The translations under genes were made by a program, and so were the position numbers. Shown here piece by piece: positions 1 through 5,179 of a stretch of 5,179 nucleotides of DNA. Each line of letters begins with the position of its first letter. Position 1 is the stretch's first letter. The DNA is from Thermoplasmatota archaeon (GTDB taxonomy: Archaea > Thermoplasmatota > Thermoplasmata > RBG-16-68-12 > JAGMCJ01). The stretch is taken from positions 1 to 5,179 of the forward strand of contig JAJISH010000304.1 of assembly GCA_022848825.1 (NCBI GenBank), read 5' to 3'. A model generated the notes under the pieces. It saw nothing but the letters and a program-made list of their open reading frames with translations. It was not told the DNA's origin and did no database searches.

Positions 1-425
1 TTGGACCCACCGATGAGGGACTGGTGCCCAAGATCGAGGGTATCATGAAAGAGGCCGTGACTGGCGTCAAGCCGTTCGAAATCGGGTTCAAGGGGACGGG
101 CGCATTTCCCAATCTGAACTACATCAAGGTCGTGTGGATCGGCCTTGTGAACTCGGAACCGCTGGCGGAGGTCTCGAGGGTTCTGAACGACGAGATGTCA
201 CCGCTGGGTTTCAAGCGGGAAGGCAGGGGGTTCTCTCCTCACGTGACCGTCGGCAGACTCAAGGGAAGCAAGGGCAAGGAGATGATTCAGGAGATACTCT
301 CGAAGACGAAGACCGCCGACTTCGGTGCTCAGCTGGTCGACAGACTGAAGCTCAAGAAGAGTGTGTTGGAAACGACCGGTCCGATATATTCGACAATCGC
401 AGAAGTGCCCTTCCCCACTGATTGA
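1..425 (+). CDS. thpR: RNA 2',3'-cyclic phosphodiesterase (2'-5' RNA ligase family), 3' part
   Basis: This gene is cut by the left edge; 140 codons are visible in frame from position 3 to the TGA at 423-425. Family knowledge: these 2H phosphoesterases hydrolyse 2',3'-cyclic phosphate RNA ends and can ligate 2'-5' links in vitro, using two HxTx motifs. The second motif is present as HVTV (240-251) in the family context SPHVTVGR. The preceding GAFPN and VVWIGL segments and the PLGF just before the motif are also typical. The visible part begins GPTDEGLVPKIE, which normally follows directly after the first HxTL motif, so only about 40-50 N-terminal residues, including the first motif, are missing. 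A GTG at 24 could be misread as a start, but the upstream in-frame codons already match the family. The gene is convergent with the next one and leaves no intergenic bases. Confidence 0.88.
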   Translation, partial: GPTDEGLVPKIEGIMKEAVTGVKPFEIGFKGTGAFPNLNYIKVVWIGLVNSEPLAEVSRVLNDEMSPLGFKREGRGFSPHVTVGRLKGSKGKEMIQEILSKTKTADFGAQLVDRLKLKKSVLETTGPIYSTIAEVPFPTD

Positions 426-806
426 CTATTTCTTTTCCAGGTGCAGGAGCATCCTGTCCCACTCGATCGAATTGTCGAGCCCGGATTTCTTGAACATGCC
501 GCTCAGGAGCTCAGTGACCCGGGCGATCTCGCTGCTTATCGTCCTCCCGTAAACGTAGCACTCCACTCTGCCTGAGAGCGGGAAAATGAGTCGCATCTGA
601 CCGCTGCGGTTGTACCCCTCGGGTTTCCGATTGCTTCTCAGGTCCACCATGTTCTCCTCGATCAGGACATCGAGAAACTCAGGCTCAGCCTCGGGCACCT
701 GGTCCGTTTCCACCAAGAACCTCTTGTACACCTCCTCATAGACTGGCAAGAGATCGATGTACCGCGTTTTTTTGTCGAATACGATGTGCCCGCTTCTGAC
801 CTGCAT
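426..806 (-). CDS. Uncharacterised 126-residue protein
   Basis: I do not recognise this family. The ORF runs from ATG (806-804) to TAG (428-426). An in-frame TGA lies eight codons upstream (830-828) with no alternative start between, which fixes the start well. The protein looks soluble, with no signal peptide or membrane segment. It starts with a short strand-like stretch (GHIVFD, 6-11), followed by a tyrosine-rich helical region (YEEVYKRF, 23-30), an acidic middle (34-54), a strand-like block around residues 71-87 (MRLIFPLSGRVECYVYG), and a C-terminal helical part (93-125). There is one Cys and no metal-binding or nucleotide-binding motif. Codon use resembles the neighbours. It is transcribed away from thiDN through a shared 57-bp intergenic region and meets thpR tail to tail. 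A run of seven A on the coding strand (773-767) encodes DKKT at residues 11-14. Reality as a gene is fairly likely; function is unknown. Confidence 0.72.
   Translation of the reverse strand: MQVRSGHIVFDKKTRYIDLLPVYEEVYKRFLVETDQVPEAEPEFLDVLIEENMVDLRSNRKPEGYNRSGQMRLIFPLSGRVECYVYGRTISSEIARVTELLSGMFKKSGLDNSIEWDRMLLHLEKK
429..436 (+). terminator. Possible T-rich terminator for thpR
   Basis: TTTCTTTT lies three bases after the thpR stop on the plus strand. Archaeal RNA polymerase can terminate at U-rich tracts without a hairpin. The tract is short, interrupted, and lies inside the 3' end of the convergent coding sequence, where it encodes lysine codons, so it may be only a coding effect. Confidence 0.3.
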
Positions 807-822
807 TACACCATGTTTCGAT

Positions 823-830
823 TGACGTCA
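823..830. promoter_or_regulatory. Perfect 8-bp palindrome TGACGTCA, possible operator
   Basis: TGACGTCA is a perfect palindrome three bases before the TATA-like box on the plus-strand side. It overlaps the place where TFB would contact the thiDN promoter and lies between the TATA box and the expected start of the minus-strand transcript. A bound dimer could block both genes. The flanks do not extend the symmetry, and an 8-bp palindrome is short enough to occur by chance. Confidence 0.25.
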
Positions 831-833
831 GTC

Positions 834-841
834 TATTTAAG
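834..841. promoter_or_regulatory. TATA-like box in the divergent promoter region
   Basis: The plus strand reads TATTTAAG and the minus strand CTTAAATA, the latter being close to the archaeal box A consensus. The centre (837-838) is about 26-27 nt upstream of the thiDN ATG at 864, exactly where a TATA box belongs for a leaderless transcript. It is also about 31-32 nt upstream of the minus-strand ATG at 806, which would give a leader of only about 5 nt. The same element may therefore serve both genes. The sequence on the minus-strand upstream side (GCAACG, 847-842 read on the minus strand) is more BRE-like than the plus-strand side. No Shine-Dalgarno sequence precedes either ATG. Confidence 0.6.
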
Positions 842-863
842 CGTTGCGAGAGTCAGAGTTAAT

Positions 864-2180
864 ATGTCGGTGGACTTTCCCCCATACATGATAGCAGCTC
901 TCACGGTCGCTGGTAGCGATTCCTCCGGAGGTGCTGGTGTTCTAGCTGACACAAAGGCATTCGCGTCCGTGGATGTGCACGGATGCGCTGTTCTGACATC
1001 CGTCACCGCGCAGAACACGCAGACGGTACGGAGCATCCATCCACTTCCCGTTTCCCTGATCGAGGAGCAGTTCGCCGCTGTTCTCACAGATCTCGACGTC
1101 AAGGCCGCCAAAACCGGAATGCTATACTCGGGCGAGATCGTGTCCGTGGTTTCCAGCGCCTTGAAGGACAAGGGCTTCCCCATTGTAGTGGATCCAGTCC
1201 TTGTCTCTACCGTGGGCGAACCACTTCACTCGACCGGACTTGTGGACAGTCTGAAAAGGGAACTGATTCCCATGGCGGACCTCCTCACTCCGAACATCCA
1301 CGAGGCATCTGCCCTGGCCGGTATCGCAGTCGAGAACATGGAAGATGTGAGGAAGGCCTGTTCGATTCTCCGTGGCCTGGGCTCTGAGAACGTCCTCGTG
1401 AAGGGCGGCCACTTCGGCGATGACGCCACGGACGTCCTCTTCGACGGCAGCACATACGTGGAGTTCAGGGGGCATCGGTTCCAGGGGGACATGCACGGAA
1501 GCGGATGTGCCTTCTCCGCCCTGATCGCTGCCAATCTTGCGCGACAGATGGGCATGGAAGAGAGCGTGAGGCGGGCGAAGAGGAGGATATCCCTCGGGTT
1601 CCAGTTCGGCTATGAGATCGGGAAAGGTGCGAGGGTCATCAATTCTCACCATGTCGTGGACAGATACTCGGTATGGAAGGATCTGTTCGATGCGATCGAG
1701 AGTCTGAAGTCCCTTCTCCCCGCCGAAAACGTCCCAGAAGTCGGCATGAACTTCGGATACGCTCTTCCCCTCGCGATGGATGCCAGTGAGGTGTGCGCCC
1801 TCAGAGGAAGGCTCATCAGGGTCGGTGACAGTGTTGGAAGTACTGGATGTCCTGATTTCGGCGCAAGCACGCACGTTGCGAGGATAATACTGGCAGCCGC
1901 TGAGTTCAATCCGTTGATAAGGAGTGCGATAAACTTAAAATACAGGGAGGAAACTCTGCATTCGTGTGAAGCGGCTGACCTAGTGGTGGCGAGCTTCGAC
2001 CGATCCAAAGAGCCTGAAGGTGTATCCTCCATGGAATGGGGAACGAGACAAGCGATGGGCGATTCGGGCTCGGTACCCGATGTCATATACGACGAGGGTG
2101 CGAAGGGCAAGGAACCCATGATCCGTCTGCTCGGAAGGAATCCAGCGGACGTTCTGTCGAAGCTCAAGAAGATCATCTGA
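864..2180 (+). CDS. thiDN: Bifunctional HMP/HMP-P kinase and thiamine-phosphate synthase (ThiD-ThiN fusion)
   Basis: This 438-residue cytosolic enzyme should phosphorylate hydroxymethylpyrimidine twice (ThiD) and join HMP-PP to thiazole phosphate to give thiamine monophosphate (ThiN). ThiD occupies roughly residues 9-265: GSDSSGGAG (17-25), KTGM (83-86), VVDPV (108-112), TPNIHEA (142-148), KGGH (180-183) and HGSGCAFSA (211-219), with Cys215 at the usual catalytic/anion-hole site. ThiN occupies about 285-438: PEVGMNFGYALPLA (291-304), RGRL (314-317), FGASTHVARI (332-341), SFDR (377-380) and PDVIYDEGAKGKEPMIR (405-421). Arg316 and His337 are 21 residues apart, as are the Arg and His I recall as critical in Pyrobaculum ThiDN. 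The frame is open back to an ATG at 786, but that lies upstream of the TATA box and inside the divergent gene; 864 fits a leaderless start, and 888 is a weaker option. No room exists for a TPP riboswitch. It appears to be the first gene of the operon. Confidence 0.94.
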   Translation: MSVDFPPYMIAALTVAGSDSSGGAGVLADTKAFASVDVHGCAVLTSVTAQNTQTVRSIHPLPVSLIEEQFAAVLTDLDVKAAKTGMLYSGEIVSVVSSALKDKGFPIVVDPVLVSTVGEPLHSTGLVDSLKRELIPMADLLTPNIHEASALAGIAVENMEDVRKACSILRGLGSENVLVKGGHFGDDATDVLFDGSTYVEFRGHRFQGDMHGSGCAFSALIAANLARQMGMEESVRRAKRRISLGFQFGYEIGKGARVINSHHVVDRYSVWKDLFDAIESLKSLLPAENVPEVGMNFGYALPLAMDASEVCALRGRLIRVGDSVGSTGCPDFGASTHVARIILAAAEFNPLIRSAINLKYREETLHSCEAADLVVASFDRSKEPEGVSSMEWGTRQAMGDSGSVPDVIYDEGAKGKEPMIRLLGRNPADVLSKLKKII

Positions 2181-2182
2181 GG
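2179..2182 (+). promoter_or_regulatory. Shine-Dalgarno site of the GT4 gene
   Basis: GAGG overlaps the thiDN stop codon and lies 6 nt before the ATG at 2189. It selects this start over the upstream in-frame ATG at 2036, which is inside thiDN. Its presence contrasts with the leaderless first gene and supports internal initiation on a polycistronic message. Confidence 0.6.
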
Positions 2183-2188
2183 GATGGG

Positions 2189-3343
2189 ATGAGAATAGGG
2201 CTGTTCACGGACACATACCTGCCAACGGTGGACGGTGTAGTGAATTCTTTGTTGACGACGAGGAAGACCCTTGAAGGGATGGGCCACGACGTCTTCGTGT
2301 GCGCTCCTGAGGACAAGAAGAACGGCAATCCACCCGACGAAAAAGCGATATACTGCAAGGCGAGGGAGTTCAAGAAATATCCAGGGTACAGGATGGCGAA
2401 GGTGTTCAGCGACAGGCTCACCCTGGCTATGAGGGACTATGAGCCAGATCTCATGCACAGCCACGGCGTCGCCGTCGTTGGGATGAAAAGCATGTGGGCG
2501 TCGAGAGAGCTGCGGGTGCCGTACGTCCTCACGTTCCACACGATGGTCCTGGACGCGCTCAATTACTACTCGCCACTGAAGCTGAACGTTTCATTCGTGG
2601 GCTGGCTTGTTCGGCGCTACCTCAGGTTCTTCCTTCACAGGTGCCGGGGCGTTGTCGTGCCGACGTCCGCGATCGCCCGAGAGGTGAGGGCGCTTGCGCC
2701 CCGGGTCAAGATGATGGAGGTAATCCCCACAGGAATAGACACGAAGAGGTTCAACACAAATGTGTCCGGACGAGAGGTTCGAGAGGCATGGGACCTCGAT
2801 GGAAACGAGGTGGTCCTCCACGTCGGACGGCTATCGCCGGAGAAGAACGTGAACACGCTCCTGGGCGCGTTCTATCTCGTCAAGAAGGAGATGCCAGATG
2901 CCAAGCTGATGTTCGTGGGATCTGGACCCGATATGGACAACTGTCAGAGGCACGCCCACAAACTGGGGCTCGATGACGATGTGATATTCGCGGGATTCAT
3001 CGACGACGAGATGCTACCGAACTACTACGCCGCTTGTGATGCTTTTGCGATCACGTCGAAATTCGAGACGCAGGGCCTCGTCGTCTTGGAGGCCATGGCC
3101 ACAGGGAAATGTGTCGCCGGAGTCAACTTCCGAGCGATTCCCGAGTTCGTGAAGGAGGGAGAGACGGGATTCCTCTTCGAGCCGGATAATCCGTTCGACT
3201 GCTCCAGAGCGGTCATACGTGCCCTTGAGTTCAACGGTGGCCTGAAGACGGAAACCAGGCGAATGGCCGAGAGATACTCTGTCGAGACGTGCACCGAGAA
3301 GCTCGTGAAGTTCTACGAGACCCTAATCGAGAGTGCCAAATAG
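2189..3343 (+). CDS. GT4-family glycosyltransferase (GT-B fold, retaining)
   Basis: This 384-residue protein is a normal full-length GT4 enzyme, expected to transfer a sugar from a nucleotide-sugar donor at the inner face of the membrane. The N-terminal acceptor domain begins FTDTYLPTVDGV (6-17), where GT4 enzymes have a glycine-rich loop, followed by SHG (91-93) and TFHT (115-118). The hinge IPTGID (179-184) leads into the donor domain with VGRLSPEKN (212-220), VGSGPD (243-248) and the catalytic/donor-binding EX7E motif at Glu293 to Glu301 (ETQGLVVLE). The DTYLP...TFHT...ETQGLVVLEAMA pattern is the one seen in diacylglycerol glucosyltransferases and related glycolipid or phosphatidylinositol glycosyltransferases, so a lipid acceptor is plausible but inferred. 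Residues 129-152 are amphipathic and basic (VRRYLRFFLHR), which may aid membrane attachment. It starts 8 nt after thiDN and is followed after 36 nt by the flavoprotein gene. Sugar and acceptor cannot be read from sequence. Confidence 0.92.
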   Translation: MRIGLFTDTYLPTVDGVVNSLLTTRKTLEGMGHDVFVCAPEDKKNGNPPDEKAIYCKAREFKKYPGYRMAKVFSDRLTLAMRDYEPDLMHSHGVAVVGMKSMWASRELRVPYVLTFHTMVLDALNYYSPLKLNVSFVGWLVRRYLRFFLHRCRGVVVPTSAIAREVRALAPRVKMMEVIPTGIDTKRFNTNVSGREVREAWDLDGNEVVLHVGRLSPEKNVNTLLGAFYLVKKEMPDAKLMFVGSGPDMDNCQRHAHKLGLDDDVIFAGFIDDEMLPNYYAACDAFAITSKFETQGLVVLEAMATGKCVAGVNFRAIPEFVKEGETGFLFEPDNPFDCSRAVIRALEFNGGLKTETRRMAERYSVETCTEKLVKFYETLIESAK

Positions 3344-3368
3344 GGCAAGCGCATTCCGTCTTGAGTCT

Positions 3369-3373
3369 GGTGA
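3369..3373 (+). promoter_or_regulatory. Shine-Dalgarno site of the flavoprotein gene
   Basis: GGTGA lies 6 nt upstream of the ATG at 3380 and matches the archaeal anti-SD complement (within GGAGGTGATC). The 36-nt gap 3344-3379 contains no TATA-like box or T-rich terminator, so read-through from the GT4 gene is likely. Confidence 0.55.
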
Positions 3374-3379
3374 ATCATC

Positions 3380-4681
3380 ATGATTGGAATTCTGGGAGGC
3401 GGGCTTACAGGGCTGACACTGGGCTCTCTTCTCCCTGAATCCATTGTTATCGAGAAAGAGGACGCTCCAGGGGGCCTCTGCAGGTCGCTGAACGAGGACG
3501 GCTACACGTTCGACTTCGGCGGGTCCCACATCATCTTCTCCAACAGGCCCGAGAGGCTTCAGTTCATGCTTTCCGTTCTGGGAGAGGATCTCGTCAAGAA
3601 CAGGAGGAACACCAAGATCTACTACAAGGGCAGGTTTGTGAAATACCCCTTCGAGAACGGGCTTTCCGACCTTCCTTTGGAAGAGAACTTCGAGTGCCTG
3701 GTCGAGTTCCTCAAGCTCAGACTGAAGAGGGCACGCGGGGAAGTCCCGGAACCCGCCAATCTGAAGGAATGGTTCGAGTACAAGTTCGGAAGAGCGATTG
3801 CCCGCAAGTACCTCCTGCCGTACAACGAGAAGATATGGAGGGTCGGGCCGGAAGAGATGGGAACCGAGTGGGTCTCCCGAATACCGGACCCGCCGCTGGA
3901 GGACATCATCAAATCATCGTTGGGGATCGAGACGGAAGGATACGTCCATCAGCTCGAGTTCTACTATCCCTTGAGGGGGGGCATCCAGGTCCTCACCGAC
4001 ACACTCGCGGACAGATGCAGGTCGATCAGGTCGGGGTTCGAGGTCGAGCATGTCTCCAGGACCCAAGACGGATTCCGGGTCTCAGGAGGCGGAGAATCTC
4101 ACGACTTCCAGACCCTGATATCCACGATTCCGCTCCCCGCGCTGGCGAGGGTCTTTGACGAAACGCCTGCGGACATGGTCACCGCTGCCCGGGATCTGAG
4201 GTTCAACTCGCTGGTCACCGTCATGCTGGGCATCGACGACCCAAAGATCAATGACCTCTCCTGGGTGTACTTCCCGAGGCGGGAGGACGGGATATTCTAC
4301 CGGGCGAGCTTCCCTTCCAACTACAGCCCAGAGACCACACCCGAGGGCAAGAGCTCCGTGATGGCCGAGATCTCCTGCTTCAGGGACGATGACACATGGA
4401 ACCTCTCTGACGACGAGCTTGTGGACTCCGTGGAAACGAGCCTCCACAAGAACGGGATCGTAGACAAGGACAGTGTGGAGTTCTCGCGGGTGATGAGAAC
4501 CGAATACGCGTATGTGGTCTACGACCTCGAATACGAACGGAACGTCTCCAGGCTCAGGAAGTTCATGAGCGGTGCGGGCATCGAGCTCTGCGGGAGGTTC
4601 GGCAGGTTCGAGTATCTCAACATGGACGCGTGCATGGATGACGCGCGGGAGCTGGCCCTTCGCATCGGAGGCGGCGAATGA
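3380..4681 (+). CDS. FAD-dependent protoporphyrinogen oxidase / UDP-galactopyranose mutase-like protein
   Basis: This 433-residue flavoprotein opens with a Rossmann dinucleotide motif GILGGGLTGLTLG (3-15), followed by the adenine-ribose acidic strand and loop IEKEDAPGGLCRS (24-36) and the FDFGGSHIIFS segment (44-54). Middle motifs are KYPFENGL (88-95) and LPYNEKIW (146-153). The C-terminal FAD signature is LCGRFGRFEYLNMD (403-416), which recalls the GR...YNMD ending of UDP-galactopyranose mutases. It belongs to the NAD(P)/FAD amine-oxidase superfamily, in the part often found in polysaccharide and glycolipid clusters rather than with haem genes. Both neighbours are glycosyltransferases, supporting a role in nucleotide-sugar isomerisation or in modifying a lipid or polyprenyl acceptor; haem synthesis is unlikely since no haem gene is nearby. 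No signal peptide or membrane segment is seen. The exact reaction is not established for this subgroup. Its stop overlaps the next start as ATGA. Confidence 0.85.
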   Translation: MIGILGGGLTGLTLGSLLPESIVIEKEDAPGGLCRSLNEDGYTFDFGGSHIIFSNRPERLQFMLSVLGEDLVKNRRNTKIYYKGRFVKYPFENGLSDLPLEENFECLVEFLKLRLKRARGEVPEPANLKEWFEYKFGRAIARKYLLPYNEKIWRVGPEEMGTEWVSRIPDPPLEDIIKSSLGIETEGYVHQLEFYYPLRGGIQVLTDTLADRCRSIRSGFEVEHVSRTQDGFRVSGGGESHDFQTLISTIPLPALARVFDETPADMVTAARDLRFNSLVTVMLGIDDPKINDLSWVYFPRREDGIFYRASFPSNYSPETTPEGKSSVMAEISCFRDDDTWNLSDDELVDSVETSLHKNGIVDKDSVEFSRVMRTEYAYVVYDLEYERNVSRLRKFMSGAGIELCGRFGRFEYLNMDACMDDARELALRIGGGE

Positions 4682-5179
4682 AGAGGATATCCGTCATTGT
4701 CCCCACGTACAACGAAGACGAGGGTCTGGAGGAGTTCCTGAAGCAGTTCGAGAAGCAGACCCTTCCCAGGGGGAACTTCGAGCTCATCGTGGTGGACGGG
4801 GACAGCACTGATGGGACGAGGGAGATCGCTGGCGTCCACGCGGACAAGGTCATCATCCAGCAGAGCAAAGGAATCGGCGGTGCCAGGAATGATGGTTTCC
4901 GAGCTGCTGGGGCACCGATCGTCGCGACGACGGATGCGGATGTTAGGCTTCCGCAGACATGGCTGGAGAGAATCCTCGAGGATTTCGAGGACTCGGATGT
5001 CGTTGCCGTCTGCGGTCCCGACGGGCCGATCGAGAACGATTCGAAGTCGAAGCTCGTGTTCTCGAAGCAGCGGACGACGGCGTCGTCTTCCGGGCGCGTA
5101 GCGACCCGGCGGAGGCGCCACTCGCCGGGCGGCGCGGGCTCGACGCCCACGTCGTACAACCACGGCAGGTGGAGCGGAA
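4678..5179 (+). CDS. GT2-family glycosyltransferase (GT-A fold), N-terminal part
   Basis: The start is the ATG at 4678, overlapping the preceding TGA by ATGA, so translation is probably coupled. The first 128 residues are a standard GT2 N-terminus: ISVIVPTYNEDEGL (4-17), LIVVDGDSTDGT (36-47) binding the nucleotide, KGIGGARNDGFRAA (64-77), and the DXD metal/donor motif TTDADV (84-89; Asp86, Asp88), then VVAVCGPDGPIEND (108-121). It should transfer a sugar from a nucleotide-sugar donor, possibly onto a polyprenyl phosphate or a growing glycan. The frame remains open to the window edge, but after about residue 128 (position 5061) the protein becomes Arg/Ser/Thr/Gly-rich and no longer resembles the family. 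The GT2 catalytic C-terminal half is not present. I trust the annotation only to about 5060; the remainder is probably foreign sequence. Confidence 0.85.
   Translation, partial: MKRISVIVPTYNEDEGLEEFLKQFEKQTLPRGNFELIVVDGDSTDGTREIAGVHADKVIIQQSKGIGGARNDGFRAAGAPIVATTDADVRLPQTWLERILEDFEDSDVVAVCGPDGPIENDSKSKLVFSKQRTTASSSGRVATRRRRHSPGGAGSTPTSYNHGRWSG
5061..5179 (-). other. High-GC tail, probably a foreign minus-strand coding fragment
   Basis: GC is about 76% over 5071-5179 (83 of 109 bases) compared with about 59% over 4681-5040. Reading the minus strand in the frame beginning at 5177, 36 codons down to 5070 have roughly 86%, 53% and 94% GC at codon positions 1, 2 and 3, the classic pattern of a gene from a GC-rich genome. 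Read as the plus-strand GT2 frame, the order becomes about 53%, 86% and 92%, which is unusual for coding sequence. The minus-strand peptide looks natural (for example VEPAPPGEWRLRRV), whereas the plus-strand peptide is low complexity (TRRRRHSPGGAG). I do not recognise the minus-strand protein. The breakpoint probably lies around 5055-5070. Confidence 0.45.

Noticed and set aside
786..863. In-frame N-terminal extension of thiDN from the ATG at 786
   Set aside because: It would place the start inside the divergent gene and upstream of the TATA-like box; the extra 26 residues have no ThiD similarity, and 864 fits a leaderless start.
807..863. TPP riboswitch upstream of thiDN
   Set aside because: The predicted transcript begins at or within a few bases of the ATG, and the 57-bp region is too short for the aptamer.
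1122..1874. Long minus-strand open frame of 250 codons opposite thiDN
   Set aside because: It lies opposite a clearly conserved ThiD-ThiN sequence and its translation resembles no family; it is a shadow of codon bias.
1933..1943. Internal TATA-like sequence ACTTAAAATAC as a promoter for the glycosyltransferase genes
   Set aside because: It encodes the conserved ThiN segment NLKY and would give a leader of over 200 nt before the next gene, so I consider it a coding coincidence.
2036..2188. Upstream start for the GT4 gene at 2036
   Set aside because: The 51 extra residues overlap the conserved end of ThiN in another frame and look like a frame shadow; GT4 proteins start at MRIGLFTDTYLP, and GAGG precedes the ATG at 2189.
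4617..5159. 180-codon minus-strand ORF taken as one gene
   Set aside because: Over 4678-5060 it is the antisense of a well-conserved GT2 N-terminus. Only its first ~35 codons (above 5060) look like real coding sequence, reported as the high-GC tail.

Overview
The window reads as a fragment of an archaeal chromosome, most likely a euryarchaeon near the Thermoplasmata; the lineage is an inference. Supporting signs are a fused thiD-thiN gene (a typically archaeal arrangement), an archaeal TATA-like box placed for a leaderless start, frequent AGG/AGA arginine codons, and about 57-60% GC through most of the sequence. Both edges cut through genes, so this may be a whole metagenomic contig.

Layout. 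Positions 1-425 (+) hold the 3' part of an RNA 2',3'-cyclic phosphodiesterase (thpR, '2'-5' RNA ligase' family). A 126-residue protein of unknown function lies convergent to it on the minus strand (426-806), with its stop codon directly abutting the thpR stop. A 57-bp divergent promoter region (807-863) follows. It contains one TATA-like box that could serve both directions and a perfect TGACGTCA palindrome. From 864 onward four plus-strand genes are tightly packed: thiDN (864-2180), a GT4 glycosyltransferase (2189-3343), an FAD-dependent protein of the protoporphyrinogen oxidase / UDP-galactopyranose mutase-like group (3380-4681), and a GT2 glycosyltransferase that starts in an ATGA overlap (4678-). 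Gaps are 8 nt, 36 nt and -4 nt, and no other convincing promoter is visible, so they probably form one operon.

Function. ThiDN makes thiamine monophosphate from hydroxymethylpyrimidine and thiazole phosphate. The three downstream genes look like part of a glycoconjugate pathway: a retaining GT-B enzyme, a flavoprotein possibly acting on a nucleotide sugar or polyprenyl/lipid substrate, and an inverting GT-A enzyme. No functional link between thiamine synthesis and glycan assembly is visible; they may only share a transcript.

The last ~115 bases (about 5061-5179) do not fit. GC rises to about 76%, the GT2 frame turns into low-complexity Arg/Ser/Thr/Gly sequence, and the opposite strand has the codon-position GC pattern of a gene from a high-GC genome. 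A chimeric contig end is the simplest explanation. I found no RNA gene, CRISPR array, insertion sequence or recognisable defence system.
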